Notes under the pieces: model-generated
Seen by the model: the letters and a program-made list of their open reading frames with translations, nothing else
Database searches by the model: none
Told to the model about the DNA's origin: nothing
Made by a program: the position numbers and the translations under genes
DNA from: Janthinobacterium violaceinigrum
Lineage (GTDB): Bacteria > Pseudomonadota > Gammaproteobacteria > Burkholderiales > Burkholderiaceae_D
Assembly (NCBI RefSeq): GCF_009208555.1
Contig: NZ_WFLI01000001.1
Coordinates: 62,001-126,000 of the forward strand
Reading direction: 5' to 3'
Length of the DNA stretch: 64,000 nucleotides
Shown here: piece by piece, positions 24,895 to 36,071 of the stretch
Layout: each line of letters starts with the position of its first letter
Numbering within the stretch: position 1 is the first letter of the stretch

Positions 24895-26373
24895 TTAGGA
24901 TGAGCAGCTGACTTCAAGGTGGCTGGCCCAGTCGGGCGGCAGGGCCGCATAGTGCTGGTGTTCGGGCTGTTCGTCAAATGGCTTTTGCAATATTTCCAGC
25001 AGTTTCGCCACTTCCGTGTAGTCCTGCTGCTGGGCTTTCTCGATGGCCACTTGCGCCAGGTAGTTGCGCAGCACGTATTTCGGGTTGACCAGGTTCATGG
25101 CGGCGCGGCGCTCGGCATCGATGCTGTGTTCCTGCAGCAGGCGCGCGCGGTAGGCGGCGGCCCACGCATCGAATGCGGGGCGGTCGATGAACATGTCGCG
25201 CAGCACCGTGTCGTGCTCGGGGGCGGCCACCTGCAAGGTCGCCAGCGCGCGGAAAAAGTTGGTGAAATCCACGTGATTGGCTTGCATCAGCGCAAACATG
25301 CTGTCGAACAGGGCCGTATCGTCGTCTTGCGCCGTGCGCAAGCCCAGCTTGGCGCGCAGCAAGGCATTCATCTTGTCCGCAAAGGCGCCCTGGTAGGTGT
25401 CCAGCGCTGCCTGCGCCTGCTCCACTTCGCCGATCAGCGGCAGCAGCGCCTGGCCCAGCGCATAGCAGTTCCAGTGGCCCACCTGCGGCTGGTTGGCGTA
25501 GGAATAGCGGCCCTGCTGGTCCGTGTGGTTGCAGATGTGCTCGGCGTCAAACGCTTCCATGAAGCCGAAGGGACCGTAATCGATGGTCAGGCCCAGGATG
25601 GACATATTGTCCGTGTTCATCACGCCATGCATGAAACCCACGGCTTGCCAGTGCGCAATCATGTGCGCCGTGCGCACGCACACTTCGGCCAGCAATGCCT
25701 GATATGGATTTGCCGCAGCGCGCAAATGGGGATAAAAGCCGTCGATGACGTAATCGGCAAGGATTTTCAGCTCGTCCGGCTTCTTGCGGTAAAACCAGTG
25801 CTCGAACGAGCCGAAGCGCACGAACGAGGGCGCCATGCGCGTCACGACGGCGGCCGTCTCCACCGTTTCGCGCATGATGCCTTGCTGCGAACCCATGATG
25901 GCCAGCGCGCGCGACGTGGGAATGCCCAGCGCCGCCATGGCTTCCGAGCACAGGAATTCGCGGATGGACGAGCGCAGCACGGCGCGTCCGTCGCCCATGC
26001 GCGAATACGGCGTGGCGCCCGCGCCTTTGAGCTGCAGTTCCATCGGGCCATCGTCGGTGGCGATGTCGCCCAGCAAGATGGCGCGGCCGTCGCCCAGCTG
26101 GCCGGCCCAGACGCCGAACTGGTGGCCCGAATACACGGCCGACAGCGGTATCGAGCGTTCGGCAACCGTATTGCCACTCAGCAGCTCGACGTAATCCGGC
26201 GCGGCCAAGCGCGCGGCATCGAGGCCGACCAGGCGTGCGGCCGGCCCGCTGGCAGCCACGAAATACGGGGCGGGCAGGGGCGTGGGCATCAAACGCGTAT
26301 AGAACGCAGGCGGCAGGGCCGCAAAGGCATTATCCAGTGGTAAGGTAAGGGCGGTGATGGCAATTCCATTCAA
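24895..26373 (-). CDS. selO: Protein adenylyltransferase SelO (YdiU)
   Basis: SelO is a pseudokinase-fold enzyme that transfers AMP to Ser, Thr or Tyr of proteins and is regulated by redox. The 492-aa product has [68 protein letters not shown] and [13 protein letters not shown] (nucleotide and metal sites). The C-terminus EVSCSS has a Cys where eukaryotic SelO has selenocysteine. An ATG at the normal start is absent; TTG 26373 is my best choice, giving the family-like [15 protein letters not shown] shortly after. The open frame reaches 26553, so a longer form is possible. msrB follows 9 bp later. Confidence 0.88.
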   Translation of the reverse strand: MNGIAITALTLPLDNAFAALPPAFYTRLMPTPLPAPYFVAASGPAARLVGLDAARLAAPDYVELLSGNTVAERSIPLSAVYSGHQFGVWAGQLGDGRAILLGDIATDDGPMELQLKGAGATPYSRMGDGRAVLRSSIREFLCSEAMAALGIPTSRALAIMGSQQGIMRETVETAAVVTRMAPSFVRFGSFEHWFYRKKPDELKILADYVIDGFYPHLRAAANPYQALLAEVCVRTAHMIAHWQAVGFMHGVMNTDNMSILGLTIDYGPFGFMEAFDAEHICNHTDQQGRYSYANQPQVGHWNCYALGQALLPLIGEVEQAQAALDTYQGAFADKMNALLRAKLGLRTAQDDDTALFDSMFALMQANHVDFTNFFRALATLQVAAPEHDTVLRDMFIDRPAFDAWAAAYRARLLQEHSIDAERRAAMNLVNPKYVLRNYLAQVAIEKAQQQDYTEVAKLLEILQKPFDEQPEHQHYAALPPDWASHLEVSCSS

Positions 26374-26623
26374 TAAGAGGTGCCGGCAGGAAAGGGAAGA
26401 CAAGCGCCAGCCAAAATACGATTTTACCGCACAGCGCCAGGGCGTGCGCCGGGCGTCTTCGGGCCTGCCGCGGCGGGCGTGAACACGAGGAAAAACGGAA
26501 TCGAAAATTCCATGCTGCATTGCAATATCGAAATGCGTTGACGATTTCCGCACGACCGTACGAAACTAGGAAAAATCTTTGAATTCCAGCAATAAAATCC
26601 AGCATCCACTACCAGGAGACACG

Positions 26624-28273
26624 ATGGCATTTCCCATGAGCCCAGTGATGGGCCAGATGATGAACCAGCCCCTGCTGATTTCCAGCATTATCGAGTTTGC
26701 AGCGCGTCATTATGGCAGCGGGGAAATTGTCTCGCGGCGCGTGGAAGGCGATTTGCACCGCTATACCTACCGCGATTGCCACCAGCGCACGCGGCGCCTG
26801 GCAAATGCCTTGCACGGGCTCGGTGTGGGCATGGGCGACCGGGTCGCCACCCTGGCCTGGAACGGCTACCGCCACCTGGAAGCGTACTATGCCGTGTCCG
26901 GCTCGGGCGCCGTGCTGCATACCATCAATCCGCGCCTGTTTCCCGAACAGATCGCCTACATCTCGAACCATGCGGAAGATCAGGTGCTGCTGTTCGACCT
27001 GACCTTCCTGCCCGTGGTGGAAAAGATCGCCGCCGACTGCACCTTTGTCCGCCATTTCGTGCTGATGTGCGACCGCGACCGCATGCCCGCCAACAGCAGC
27101 ATCGCCGACCTGCTGTGCTATGAAGACTTGATCGACACGCATTCGGACGACTACACGTGGCCCGTGTTCGATGAAAACTCGGCCGCTGCCCTGTGCTACA
27201 CCTCGGGCACGACGGGCAACCCCAAGGGCGCCCTGTATTCGCACCGCTCGACCGTGCTGCACGCGTATGCGTCGGCCATGCCCAGCGCCCTCAACGTGCG
27301 CGCCACCGATACGGTCCTGCCCGTCGTGCCCATGTTCCACGTGAATGCCTGGGGTTTGCCGTATTCCGTGCTGCTGTCGGGCGCGCGCATGGTGTTTCCC
27401 GGCGCGGCGCTGGACGGCAAGTCGCTGTACGAGCTGTTCGAATCGGAAAAGGTGACGTTCTCGGCCGGCGTGCCCACCGTCTGGCTGGGCCTGCTGAATT
27501 ACGCCTTGCAGAACGGCTTGAAATTCTCCACCTTCCGCCGCACGGTGATCGGCGGCGCCGCGTGCCCGCCGGCCATGATGGATACCCTGATCGACAAGTT
27601 CGACGTGGAAGTCATCCATGGCTGGGGCATGACGGAAATGTCGCCGCTGGGCACCACGGGCGGCTTGCAGACCAAGCACCTGGCCATGGACAAGGCGGCG
27701 CAGCGCGATATCCTGCACAAGCAGGGCCATGCGATCTATGGCGTGGACATGAAGATCGTCGATGACGACGGCAAGGAATTGCCGTGGGATGGCGTGGCCT
27801 ACGGCCATCTGCTGGTCAAGGGGCCGTGGATCATTTCCTCGTACTACAAGAACGAGGGCGGCGAGGTGCTGCAGGATGGCTGGTTCCCCACGGGCGACGT
27901 GGCCACCATCGATGCGGATGGCTACATGCAGATCACGGACCGCAGCAAGGACGTGATCAAGTCGGGCGGCGAGTGGATCGGCACCATCGACCTGGAAAAC
28001 CTGGCCATGGCCCACCCGGCCGTGCTGCAGGCGGCCTGCATCGGCGTATTCCATCCGAAATGGGACGAGCGCCCCGTGCTGGTCGTGGTGCTGCGCCCCG
28101 GCATGGAAGTCACGCGCGAAGCGCTGTTGCAGTTCTTTGAAGGCAAGATCGCCAAGTGGTGGACGCCCGACGACGTGCTGTTCATCGATGCCTTGCCCAT
28201 GGGCGCGACGGGCAAGATCCAGAAGAACAAGCTGCGCGACCAGTTCAAGGGGCACAAGCTGCCGGGGCTGTGA
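26624..28273 (+). CDS. Fatty-acyl-CoA ligase (AMP-binding, long-chain type)
   Basis: This 549-aa enzyme activates a carboxylic acid to acyl-AMP and then acyl-CoA. Motifs: YTSGTTGNPKGALYSH (P-loop, about residues 188-203), HGWGMTEMSPLG, GWFPTGDVATID, DRSKDVIKSGGEWI and the C-terminal GATGKIQKNKLRDQF with the catalytic Lys. It resembles the branch called long-chain or methylmercaptopropionate CoA ligase. Start ATG 26624 has AGGAGAC upstream; an in-frame ATG at 26579 is less likely. Together with fadJ and the thiolase it suggests fatty or aryl acid degradation, though the three are not one operon. Confidence 0.9.
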   Translation: MAFPMSPVMGQMMNQPLLISSIIEFAARHYGSGEIVSRRVEGDLHRYTYRDCHQRTRRLANALHGLGVGMGDRVATLAWNGYRHLEAYYAVSGSGAVLHTINPRLFPEQIAYISNHAEDQVLLFDLTFLPVVEKIAADCTFVRHFVLMCDRDRMPANSSIADLLCYEDLIDTHSDDYTWPVFDENSAAALCYTSGTTGNPKGALYSHRSTVLHAYASAMPSALNVRATDTVLPVVPMFHVNAWGLPYSVLLSGARMVFPGAALDGKSLYELFESEKVTFSAGVPTVWLGLLNYALQNGLKFSTFRRTVIGGAACPPAMMDTLIDKFDVEVIHGWGMTEMSPLGTTGGLQTKHLAMDKAAQRDILHKQGHAIYGVDMKIVDDDGKELPWDGVAYGHLLVKGPWIISSYYKNEGGEVLQDGWFPTGDVATIDADGYMQITDRSKDVIKSGGEWIGTIDLENLAMAHPAVLQAACIGVFHPKWDERPVLVVVLRPGMEVTREALLQFFEGKIAKWWTPDDVLFIDALPMGATGKIQKNKLRDQFKGHKLPGL

Positions 28274-28327
28274 TGCATCAGCGGGCCTGATCCAGCCGGC
28301 AGCAAGGGCAGGGGGCGGCCCATCAGC

Positions 28328-28396
28328 TAACCCTGCAGCAAGGGCTGGGGTCGGACCCTGAGGGTCCGACCCCGGTATTTTGACGCCGTTGGGTTA
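28328..28396. repeat. Intergenic palindrome family R2, copy 1
   Basis: The core GGGGTCGGACCCT-G-AGGGTCCGACCCC (28347-28373) is a perfect 13-bp inverted repeat. Outer sequences TAACCC(TGCAGCAA) and (GCCGTT)GGGTTA bound the element and match copy 2 at 35990 in inverted orientation. It lies between convergent genes (acyl-CoA ligase and cheW), so it may act as a bidirectional terminator. Confidence 0.75.
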
Positions 28397-28407
28397 GTGC
28401 TTGTTTG

Positions 28408-29934
28408 TCACGCCGCCTGCGGCAACGCCGACCCCAGTTTCTCCAGCAAGTGATCGCACTGGAAGACGGACAGGGTCTGGCGTTGCTCCTGCGTGCCGAT
28501 ATCGATCATTTCATCCATTTCGCTGCGCAAGTCGTCATGCGTGCCCGTGCGGATGATTTGCGGCGCGGCAAAGCGCTGGCTGTCGGAAATGGTCATGATG
28601 TTGTCGACGTGGTCGACGAGGAAGCCGTAGCGCTCGGCGCCCCGTTCCACGATGAGGATCTTGCCGGCGCCCGTGTCCGCCAGCGGCGGCATCGCATACA
28701 GCTGGCGCAGATCGATGATGCTGATCATTTGCTGGCGCAGGTTCAGCATGCCGCGCATGCAGGCCGGCATGCCCGGCGGCGTGGTGATGGCACCGCTGAA
28801 GTCGATGATTTCCCGCACTTGCCCGATTTCCACGGCGAACTGGGTTTCCACCGTAAACGTGATGTAGACGCGGCGCTGCGCCTTGCGCGTGGCGGCGGTG
28901 GCCGTTTCCGTGTCGGCCGGGTACAGGCGCGCGTGGCCGTCGCGCATTTCGACGATCTCGGCCTGCGACAGGATTTCCTTGTGGTCCAGAAAAATGATGT
29001 CGCCCAGGCCTTCCTTGGTGATGCAGCCGGCGAACATGGCCGCGCGTGCCTTGCTCAGCAGGGGAATCGGCAGCACTTCGTCGCCAAAGAAATGCACGAT
29101 GCTGTCGACGGAATCGACGAGAAAGCCGATCGTCGTCTCTTCCAGGCGTACGACGATGATGCGCTGCTCGGGCGTGGCCGCCTTGCCGGCGCCGGCGGCC
29201 TGCAGCAGGGCGCCGAAGTCGACGACGGCCACCTGGCTGCCGCGGAAATGCATGCGCCCCAGGCACAGTTCGCTGTTCAGCAGGGAGCTGTGCAGTTCCG
29301 GCACCTTGATGATTTCCTGGATGGCCAGCATTTCGAAGGCAAACGTGGCGCCGGCCGCATGAAAGCTGACGCACTGGCGCCGCTCGCTCTGCGCATGGTA
29401 GCGGGCCGTGCTCAGCTTGGCGCCCGTCGCCTGCAGGGCCAGCACGTGCGGCACGTTCTCGATGCGCAGCAGCGCATGCGGGTCGAGGATTTGCAGCAGG
29501 CGCGCACCGCCGTCGAGCAGGATCGTGCCGGCGATGACGGCGTGCGCGTCGCCGGCCCCATACTGCAGCGCGCTGCGGGCGCTGGCGGGCACGCGCAGGA
29601 TTTCGCCCGTGTCCTGGAAGACGATGCCGATCAGCACTTGCTGAAAATCCAGGATGGCGATCTTGTCCGTGGCCACGGCGCGCGGCGCATCGGCGCGGAA
29701 CAAGCGGCCCAGGTTGACCACCGGAATGACGCTGCCGCGCAAGGTGAACATGCCTTCCAGGTAGGCGGGCGACAGGGGCAGGGCCGTGACTTTTGCGGGG
29801 TAGTTCACCACCTCGCGGATGCAGCCGGCGGGCAGGGCGAATTCATCGCCGCCCAGCTGGAAGGAGCCGAACAGGTCGGCGGCCGCGTCGCCCTGGGCCT
29901 GGCTGTGCAAGCCCGTCGCTTCATGCATATCCAT
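28408..29934 (-). CDS. Triple-domain CheW chemotaxis coupling protein
   Basis: This 508-aa cytoplasmic protein contains three CheW domains in tandem, at about residues 22-160, 190-335 and 350-495. Each has the SH3-like coupling pattern, for example GSFQLGGDEFALPAGCIREVV, VSFHAAGATFAFEMLAIQEII and ITFTVETQFAVEIGQVREII, and each has an (L)RG or NLR motif (FTLRGSVIPVVNL, HFRGSQVAVVDF, LNLRQQMISIIDL). CheW links receptors to CheA. Start ATG 29934 has GGAAGG 5 bases away and overlaps the 3-prime end of cheD by 14 bp. It is the last gene of mcp-cheR-cheD-cheW. Confidence 0.92.
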   Translation of the reverse strand: MDMHEATGLHSQAQGDAAADLFGSFQLGGDEFALPAGCIREVVNYPAKVTALPLSPAYLEGMFTLRGSVIPVVNLGRLFRADAPRAVATDKIAILDFQQVLIGIVFQDTGEILRVPASARSALQYGAGDAHAVIAGTILLDGGARLLQILDPHALLRIENVPHVLALQATGAKLSTARYHAQSERRQCVSFHAAGATFAFEMLAIQEIIKVPELHSSLLNSELCLGRMHFRGSQVAVVDFGALLQAAGAGKAATPEQRIIVVRLEETTIGFLVDSVDSIVHFFGDEVLPIPLLSKARAAMFAGCITKEGLGDIIFLDHKEILSQAEIVEMRDGHARLYPADTETATAATRKAQRRVYITFTVETQFAVEIGQVREIIDFSGAITTPPGMPACMRGMLNLRQQMISIIDLRQLYAMPPLADTGAGKILIVERGAERYGFLVDHVDNIMTISDSQRFAAPQIIRTGTHDDLRSEMDEMIDIGTQEQRQTLSVFQCDHLLEKLGSALPQAA

Positions 29935-30460
29935 ATGCGCCTTCCTTGCGTGGATTCAATCCGGGTTGCGCCACCACATCGGTGACGGCGTAGCTGTGGT
30001 GGGCGCAATCGATCAGCAGCTGGCGCCCGTGGCGTCCGCCCAGCGCGCAAAAACTCACGTGCAGGCCGCACTGGTCCAGGTATTTCTGCGCCGCTTCCGC
30101 ATTTTGCCGGCCCACCTGCAGGCGGCCATTGCGGGGGCCAAACATGCTGGCGCCGCCCGCCAGCACCACCTCGATATCGGCGTAGTCGGCCTGGCGCACG
30201 CCCATCAGGCGCAGCAGCGAGGGCACGGCCTGGCTCACATAACGTGCACTAGGCGCGCCCAGGCCCGGCTCGGCACCGGGCGCTTCCGGCAGCAGGCAGT
30301 GGGCCAGGCCGCAGCAGGGGCCGTTCTTCCAGATGAAGCCGATGCCGATGCAGGAGCCCAGCAGCGCCTGCAGCTGTTCGCCCTGCATGCCCACGCTAAG
30401 TTGCCCCATGCCAACGTGTTGCAAGGGCGCGCCGTGTTCGTTGAGGAGGCTGATGCTCAT
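29921..30460 (-). CDS. cheD: Chemoreceptor glutamine deamidase CheD
   Basis: CheD deamidates glutamines on chemoreceptors, turning them into methylatable glutamates. The 179-aa product has the catalytic GSCIGIGFIW (Cys near residue 36), GLAHCLLPE (His) and a GGASMFG segment, the usual order. Its start overlaps the cheR stop by 4 bp and its end overlaps the cheW start by 14 bp, so translation is coupled. It probably modifies the MCP encoded first in this operon. Confidence 0.92.
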   Translation of the reverse strand: MSISLLNEHGAPLQHVGMGQLSVGMQGEQLQALLGSCIGIGFIWKNGPCCGLAHCLLPEAPGAEPGLGAPSARYVSQAVPSLLRLMGVRQADYADIEVVLAGGASMFGPRNGRLQVGRQNAEAAQKYLDQCGLHVSFCALGGRHGRQLLIDCAHHSYAVTDVVAQPGLNPRKEGAYGYA

Positions 30461-31281
30461 GCCGTGCCCGCCTTATAAATCATGGGAAACTCGAATTGGT
30501 AGCCGGTGCCCAGGCGGGCGATGGTTTCGGACTCGCCCAGGATCAGCCGGCCCTCGTCCTTGAGGCTCAGGCGCGCCTGGCGCAGCACGGTTTCCTGGTG
30601 TTCGGCATCGAAATAGATGAGCACATTGCGCAGGAAGACCAGGTCGAAGCGCTGGGCCGGGCGCAGCGCCTCGAGCAGATTGTGCTGCGCAAAGCTGACG
30701 TGCTGGCGCAGTTCCTCGTTGACCTTGACGCCATACGGGGAGGGCGTGAAGTACTTGCGCAGCAAGTCCGGGTGCGACAGGCGGATGCGTTCGACGGAGC
30801 GGCCGCTGTACTGGCCGGCCCTGGCGGCGCCCAGAATCTGCTGCGAAATGTCGCTGGCCAGGATCTGGTAGCGGAAGGTCGGCGCCTGCAGCTTGAATTG
30901 CTCGCACAGCATGGCGATCGAATACAGCTCCTCGCCGCTGGCGGCGGCGGCCGACCAGATGCTCAGGCAGCCGCCCGGATGCGCGCGCGCCCAGGCGGGC
31001 AGGTAGCGGTCGCGGAAGTAATCCCAGATGGACGGTGTGCGGAAGAACAGGGTGTCGTTGGTGGTCACCAGGTCGATGAAATGTGCCACCTCGTCGCGGT
31101 CGCTGGCCACCCGGTCCAGGTAAGCCTGGTAGCTGTGCAGGGACAGCGCCTGCAGCCGTGGCTGCAAACGCCGTTCCAGCAAGACGCTCTTGCGCGCCGT
31201 CATGGCGATGCCCGTGTGCTGGCGCACCAGCGCGATCAGGGTCGTCAGCACCTCGGGCGTCAAGGTGGCCGCGTGGCTCAT
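30457..31281 (-). CDS. cheR: Chemotaxis protein methyltransferase CheR
   Basis: CheR uses SAM to methylate receptor glutamates. The 274-aa product has an N-terminal helical domain (to about residue 75) then the SAM-binding domain with FFRTPSIWDYF, LSIWSAAAASGEELYSIAM (SAM loop), RYQILASDISQQIL, FDLVFLRNVLIYFD and LGESET. The GCSTGEE motif is AAASGEE here, a common variant. It follows the MCP gene by 3 bp and overlaps cheD by 4 bp. Confidence 0.95.
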   Translation of the reverse strand: MSHAATLTPEVLTTLIALVRQHTGIAMTARKSVLLERRLQPRLQALSLHSYQAYLDRVASDRDEVAHFIDLVTTNDTLFFRTPSIWDYFRDRYLPAWARAHPGGCLSIWSAAAASGEELYSIAMLCEQFKLQAPTFRYQILASDISQQILGAARAGQYSGRSVERIRLSHPDLLRKYFTPSPYGVKVNEELRQHVSFAQHNLLEALRPAQRFDLVFLRNVLIYFDAEHQETVLRQARLSLKDEGRLILGESETIARLGTGYQFEFPMIYKAGTA

Positions 31282-31284
31282 GGC

Positions 31285-33348
31285 CTACACCACGAAGCCG
31301 GAGACAGTCTGGTTTAGGCTGCCCGCGCGCTCGTTCAGGCCGTCCGTCGAGCGGGCGATGCTGTCGCAGTTGGCGGCCGACTTTTCCGTTTCCTCGGCGA
31401 TGTACTGGATCGCCGTCGACACTTCGCGCGCCGTCAGCAGCTGCTCGTTGGCCGCCTTCGAGATATCCGAGATGGCCAGGGTGGTCTTCGCCACGCCCGA
31501 GACGATCTTGTCGAAGGCGTCGCTGGCCTGGCGCGAGATTTCGCTGCCCGTGGAGACGCGCTTGACGGATTCGTTGATCAGCTTGGAGATTTCCTTGGTG
31601 GCTTGCGACGAGCGTTCGGCCAGCTTGCGCACCTCGTCGGCGACGACGGAAAAGCCCAGACCGTGCTCGCCCGCGCGCGCCGCCTCGATGGCCGCGTTGA
31701 ACGCCAACATGTTCGTCTGGTTGGCGATCTCGCTGATGACCTTGACGATTTCGCCGATGTCTTCCGACGAGCGGTTGATCAGGTCCATCGCCTCGATCGA
31801 CTTGGCGACGGCGCGCGCGCCCGCTTCCGCTTCCTGCTGCGTGGCTTTCGCCAGGTAGTCGGCGTTCGAGGTGTTTTCCGCGATGGAATTGATGGAAAAC
31901 GTCAGGCCGTCGATGGAAGCGTTCATTTCCTCCACCGTGGCGCCCAGCGCCTGCGTGCCCACGGCCACGCCCGTGGCCCGCTCGGCGATCGTATGCGAGG
32001 CGTCGGCAAAGCCGTTGGCCGCCGACACCACGTTGCCGATCACGCCGCGCAAGTCGACGATCATCTTGCTGATGCCGCCCGCCAGCAGGTCGATGGGCTC
32101 GTCGCCCTCGGGCACGATATTGCAGGTCAGGTCGCCTTGCGCCGCGCGCGCCACCGACTCGAGCAGGGCATTGACCTTGCGGCTGTCGTTGCTGGCCTTG
32201 GCCTGGATGCTGTTTTCCAGGTTCACCTGTTCGCTGATGTCGATGGCGAACTTGACCACCTTATAGGGCTTGCCGTTCAGGTCCAGGATGGGGTTGTAGG
32301 TGGCTTGTATCCACACCACCTTGCCATGGTTGCCCAGGCGCTTGTAGCGGCCCGCGTCGAATTCGCCCCGGTTGAGCTTTTGCCAGAATTTCTTGTATTC
32401 GGCGCTGCTGGCGTACTCGGGCTCGCAAAACATGCGGTGGTGTTCGCCCTTGATATCGCTCAAGTCGTAATCCATGACGGCGAGGAAATTCTCGTTCGCG
32501 TCGAGCACATTGCCCTGCATGTCGAACTCGATCACGGCCTGTGCCTTGCCGATGGCGCTGACCTTGCCTTCGTACTCGGCGTTGCGCTTTTTCAGCGCCG
32601 TGACGTCGCTGGCGAACTTGACCACCTTGAATGGCCGGCCTTCCGTGTCGAAGATGGGATTGTAGGTGGCGTTGAGCCAGATTTCGCGGCCATCCTTGGT
32701 GACGCGCTTGTATTCGCCCGCGTCGAACTCGCCCTTGGCCAGTTTTTGCCAGAATTGCGCGTATTCCTCGCTCTTCGCGTATTCCGCTTCGCAAAAAATG
32801 CGGTGGTGCTTGCCTTCGATCTCGGCCAGCGTGTAGCCGACGGACTTGAGGAAGTTGTCGTTGGCGCGGATGACGGTGCCGTCGAGCCGGAATTCGATCA
32901 CGGCCTGGGCCTTGCTGATGGCGTCGATCTTGCCTTCGTAATCGGCATTGCGGCGCTTGCTGGCCGTGATGTCGGTGGCAAACTTGATCACTTTATACGG
33001 CTTGCCGTCGGCGTCGAGGATGGGGTTGTAGGACGCGTTGATCCACACTTCGCGCCCATCCTTGGCGCGGCGCTTGTATTCGCCCTGGTCGAACTCGCCG
33101 CGTCCCAGCTTGGCCCAGAAGTCGCGGTATTCGGCCGTTTTCACATACTCGGGGTCGCAGAAGATGGCATGGTGCTTGCCTTGCACTTCGGCCAGGGAAT
33201 AGCCGACGACGCGCAGGAAATTGTCATTCGCATGCAGGATGGTGCCGTCGAGTTCGAACTCGATCACGGCCTGGACACGGTTCAATGCAGTATTTATCGC
33301 TTGTAAGTCCAGATCCTGGGAGTGGCTGACATGGCTGGCTGCGTCCAT
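31285..33348 (-). CDS. Soluble methyl-accepting chemotaxis protein with three PAS repeats
   Basis: This 687-aa receptor has no transmembrane segment. Three near-identical PAS/PAC units of about 122 residues (about 25-145, 147-267, 269-390) share KAQAVIEF, FLxxVGYxLAEIxGKHH, GEFDxGEYKR and YNPIxDxxGxPxKVVKFA. A linker and MA domain follow, with the hairpin tip [27 protein letters not shown] motifs suggest sensing of a soluble or cofactor-bound signal such as redox state. ATG 33348 is chosen because GAAGGA lies upstream; the open frame before it is not protein-like. No C-terminal NWETF-type CheR tether is present. It is first in mcp-cheR-cheD-cheW. Confidence 0.92.
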   Translation of the reverse strand: MDAASHVSHSQDLDLQAINTALNRVQAVIEFELDGTILHANDNFLRVVGYSLAEVQGKHHAIFCDPEYVKTAEYRDFWAKLGRGEFDQGEYKRRAKDGREVWINASYNPILDADGKPYKVIKFATDITASKRRNADYEGKIDAISKAQAVIEFRLDGTVIRANDNFLKSVGYTLAEIEGKHHRIFCEAEYAKSEEYAQFWQKLAKGEFDAGEYKRVTKDGREIWLNATYNPIFDTEGRPFKVVKFASDVTALKKRNAEYEGKVSAIGKAQAVIEFDMQGNVLDANENFLAVMDYDLSDIKGEHHRMFCEPEYASSAEYKKFWQKLNRGEFDAGRYKRLGNHGKVVWIQATYNPILDLNGKPYKVVKFAIDISEQVNLENSIQAKASNDSRKVNALLESVARAAQGDLTCNIVPEGDEPIDLLAGGISKMIVDLRGVIGNVVSAANGFADASHTIAERATGVAVGTQALGATVEEMNASIDGLTFSINSIAENTSNADYLAKATQQEAEAGARAVAKSIEAMDLINRSSEDIGEIVKVISEIANQTNMLAFNAAIEAARAGEHGLGFSVVADEVRKLAERSSQATKEISKLINESVKRVSTGSEISRQASDAFDKIVSGVAKTTLAISDISKAANEQLLTAREVSTAIQYIAEETEKSAANCDSIARSTDGLNERAGSLNQTVSGFVV

Positions 33349-33899
33349 AGTATTTCCTTCAGTGTGGGAAGAGGAATGGGTGGCGCTAATACTGACAGGT
33401 AATGACGATATAAAATGATTCCATAATGCCCCGCACATGATCCGCGTGATAATCGGTGAGAATCTGCGCGATATAAACGGGCGATAGCCGGCGGCACTGA
33501 TCCCTAATAATAAATCAATTGCAGTGTATTGATTTGAATCAATAATTTTATTATTCCCCAGCCCCTGGCGAAAAACAAGGGGCATGAATAAATAATGTAA
33601 AAAGTGTCGTTATTGGCCCGCGGACCGATAGCGCAGCGCATTTCGCACATAATAAAACGGTGTTTTTCTTGTTATGTTTTAATTATTTAAAATGGATATG
33701 CATTCGATAGCTGCTGGCGCTTTCTGCCAGCGGTGCCGCCAGCCGCAGCGGACGATGTTGTACCATGGTGGCCGGTACCGGCGCCCCGCGCGCCGCGACA
33801 AAAATAATACGAGCGTTCTTTTATGCGGTATAGTGAAGCTTCATCCCTTGCAACCACCTCATCGCCAAGCAAAAACCGGTAAATCAATAAGGAAGAGAC
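33349..33899. other. 551-bp AT-rich intergenic region
   Basis: The gap between the MCP gene (minus) and fadJ (plus) is clearly richer in A and T than its surroundings, with AATAATAAATCAATT and an inverted repeat TATTGATT-TG-AATCAATA at 33527-33544. It presumably holds the promoters of the chemotaxis operon and fadJ. A 72-codon frame at 33692-33910 is Arg-rich, overlaps the fadJ start and lacks a ribosome site, so I do not call it a gene. Confidence 0.5.
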
Positions 33900-35987
<2,088 letters not shown>

Positions 35988-35989
35988 GA

Positions 35990-36055
35990 AACCCAACGGC
36001 AGAGACCGGGGTCGGACCATCAGGGTCCGACCCCGGATTTTGCTGCAGGGGTTAA
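35990..36055. repeat. Intergenic palindrome family R2, copy 2
   Basis: Core GGGGTCGGACC-ATCAG-GGTCCGACCCC (36008-36034). The outer sequences AACCCAACGGC and TGCTGCAGGGGTTA are the reverse complement of the outer sequences of copy 1, so both are the same element in opposite orientation. It starts 2 bp after the fadJ stop and lies between convergent genes. Confidence 0.75.
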
Positions 36056-36071
36056 ATGCCAGCGATATTTA

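Noticed and set aside
28408..33348. Idea that this is a complete chemotaxis pathway
   Set aside because: CheA, CheB and CheY are missing, so it is a receptor-and-adaptation unit that needs a kinase from elsewhere.
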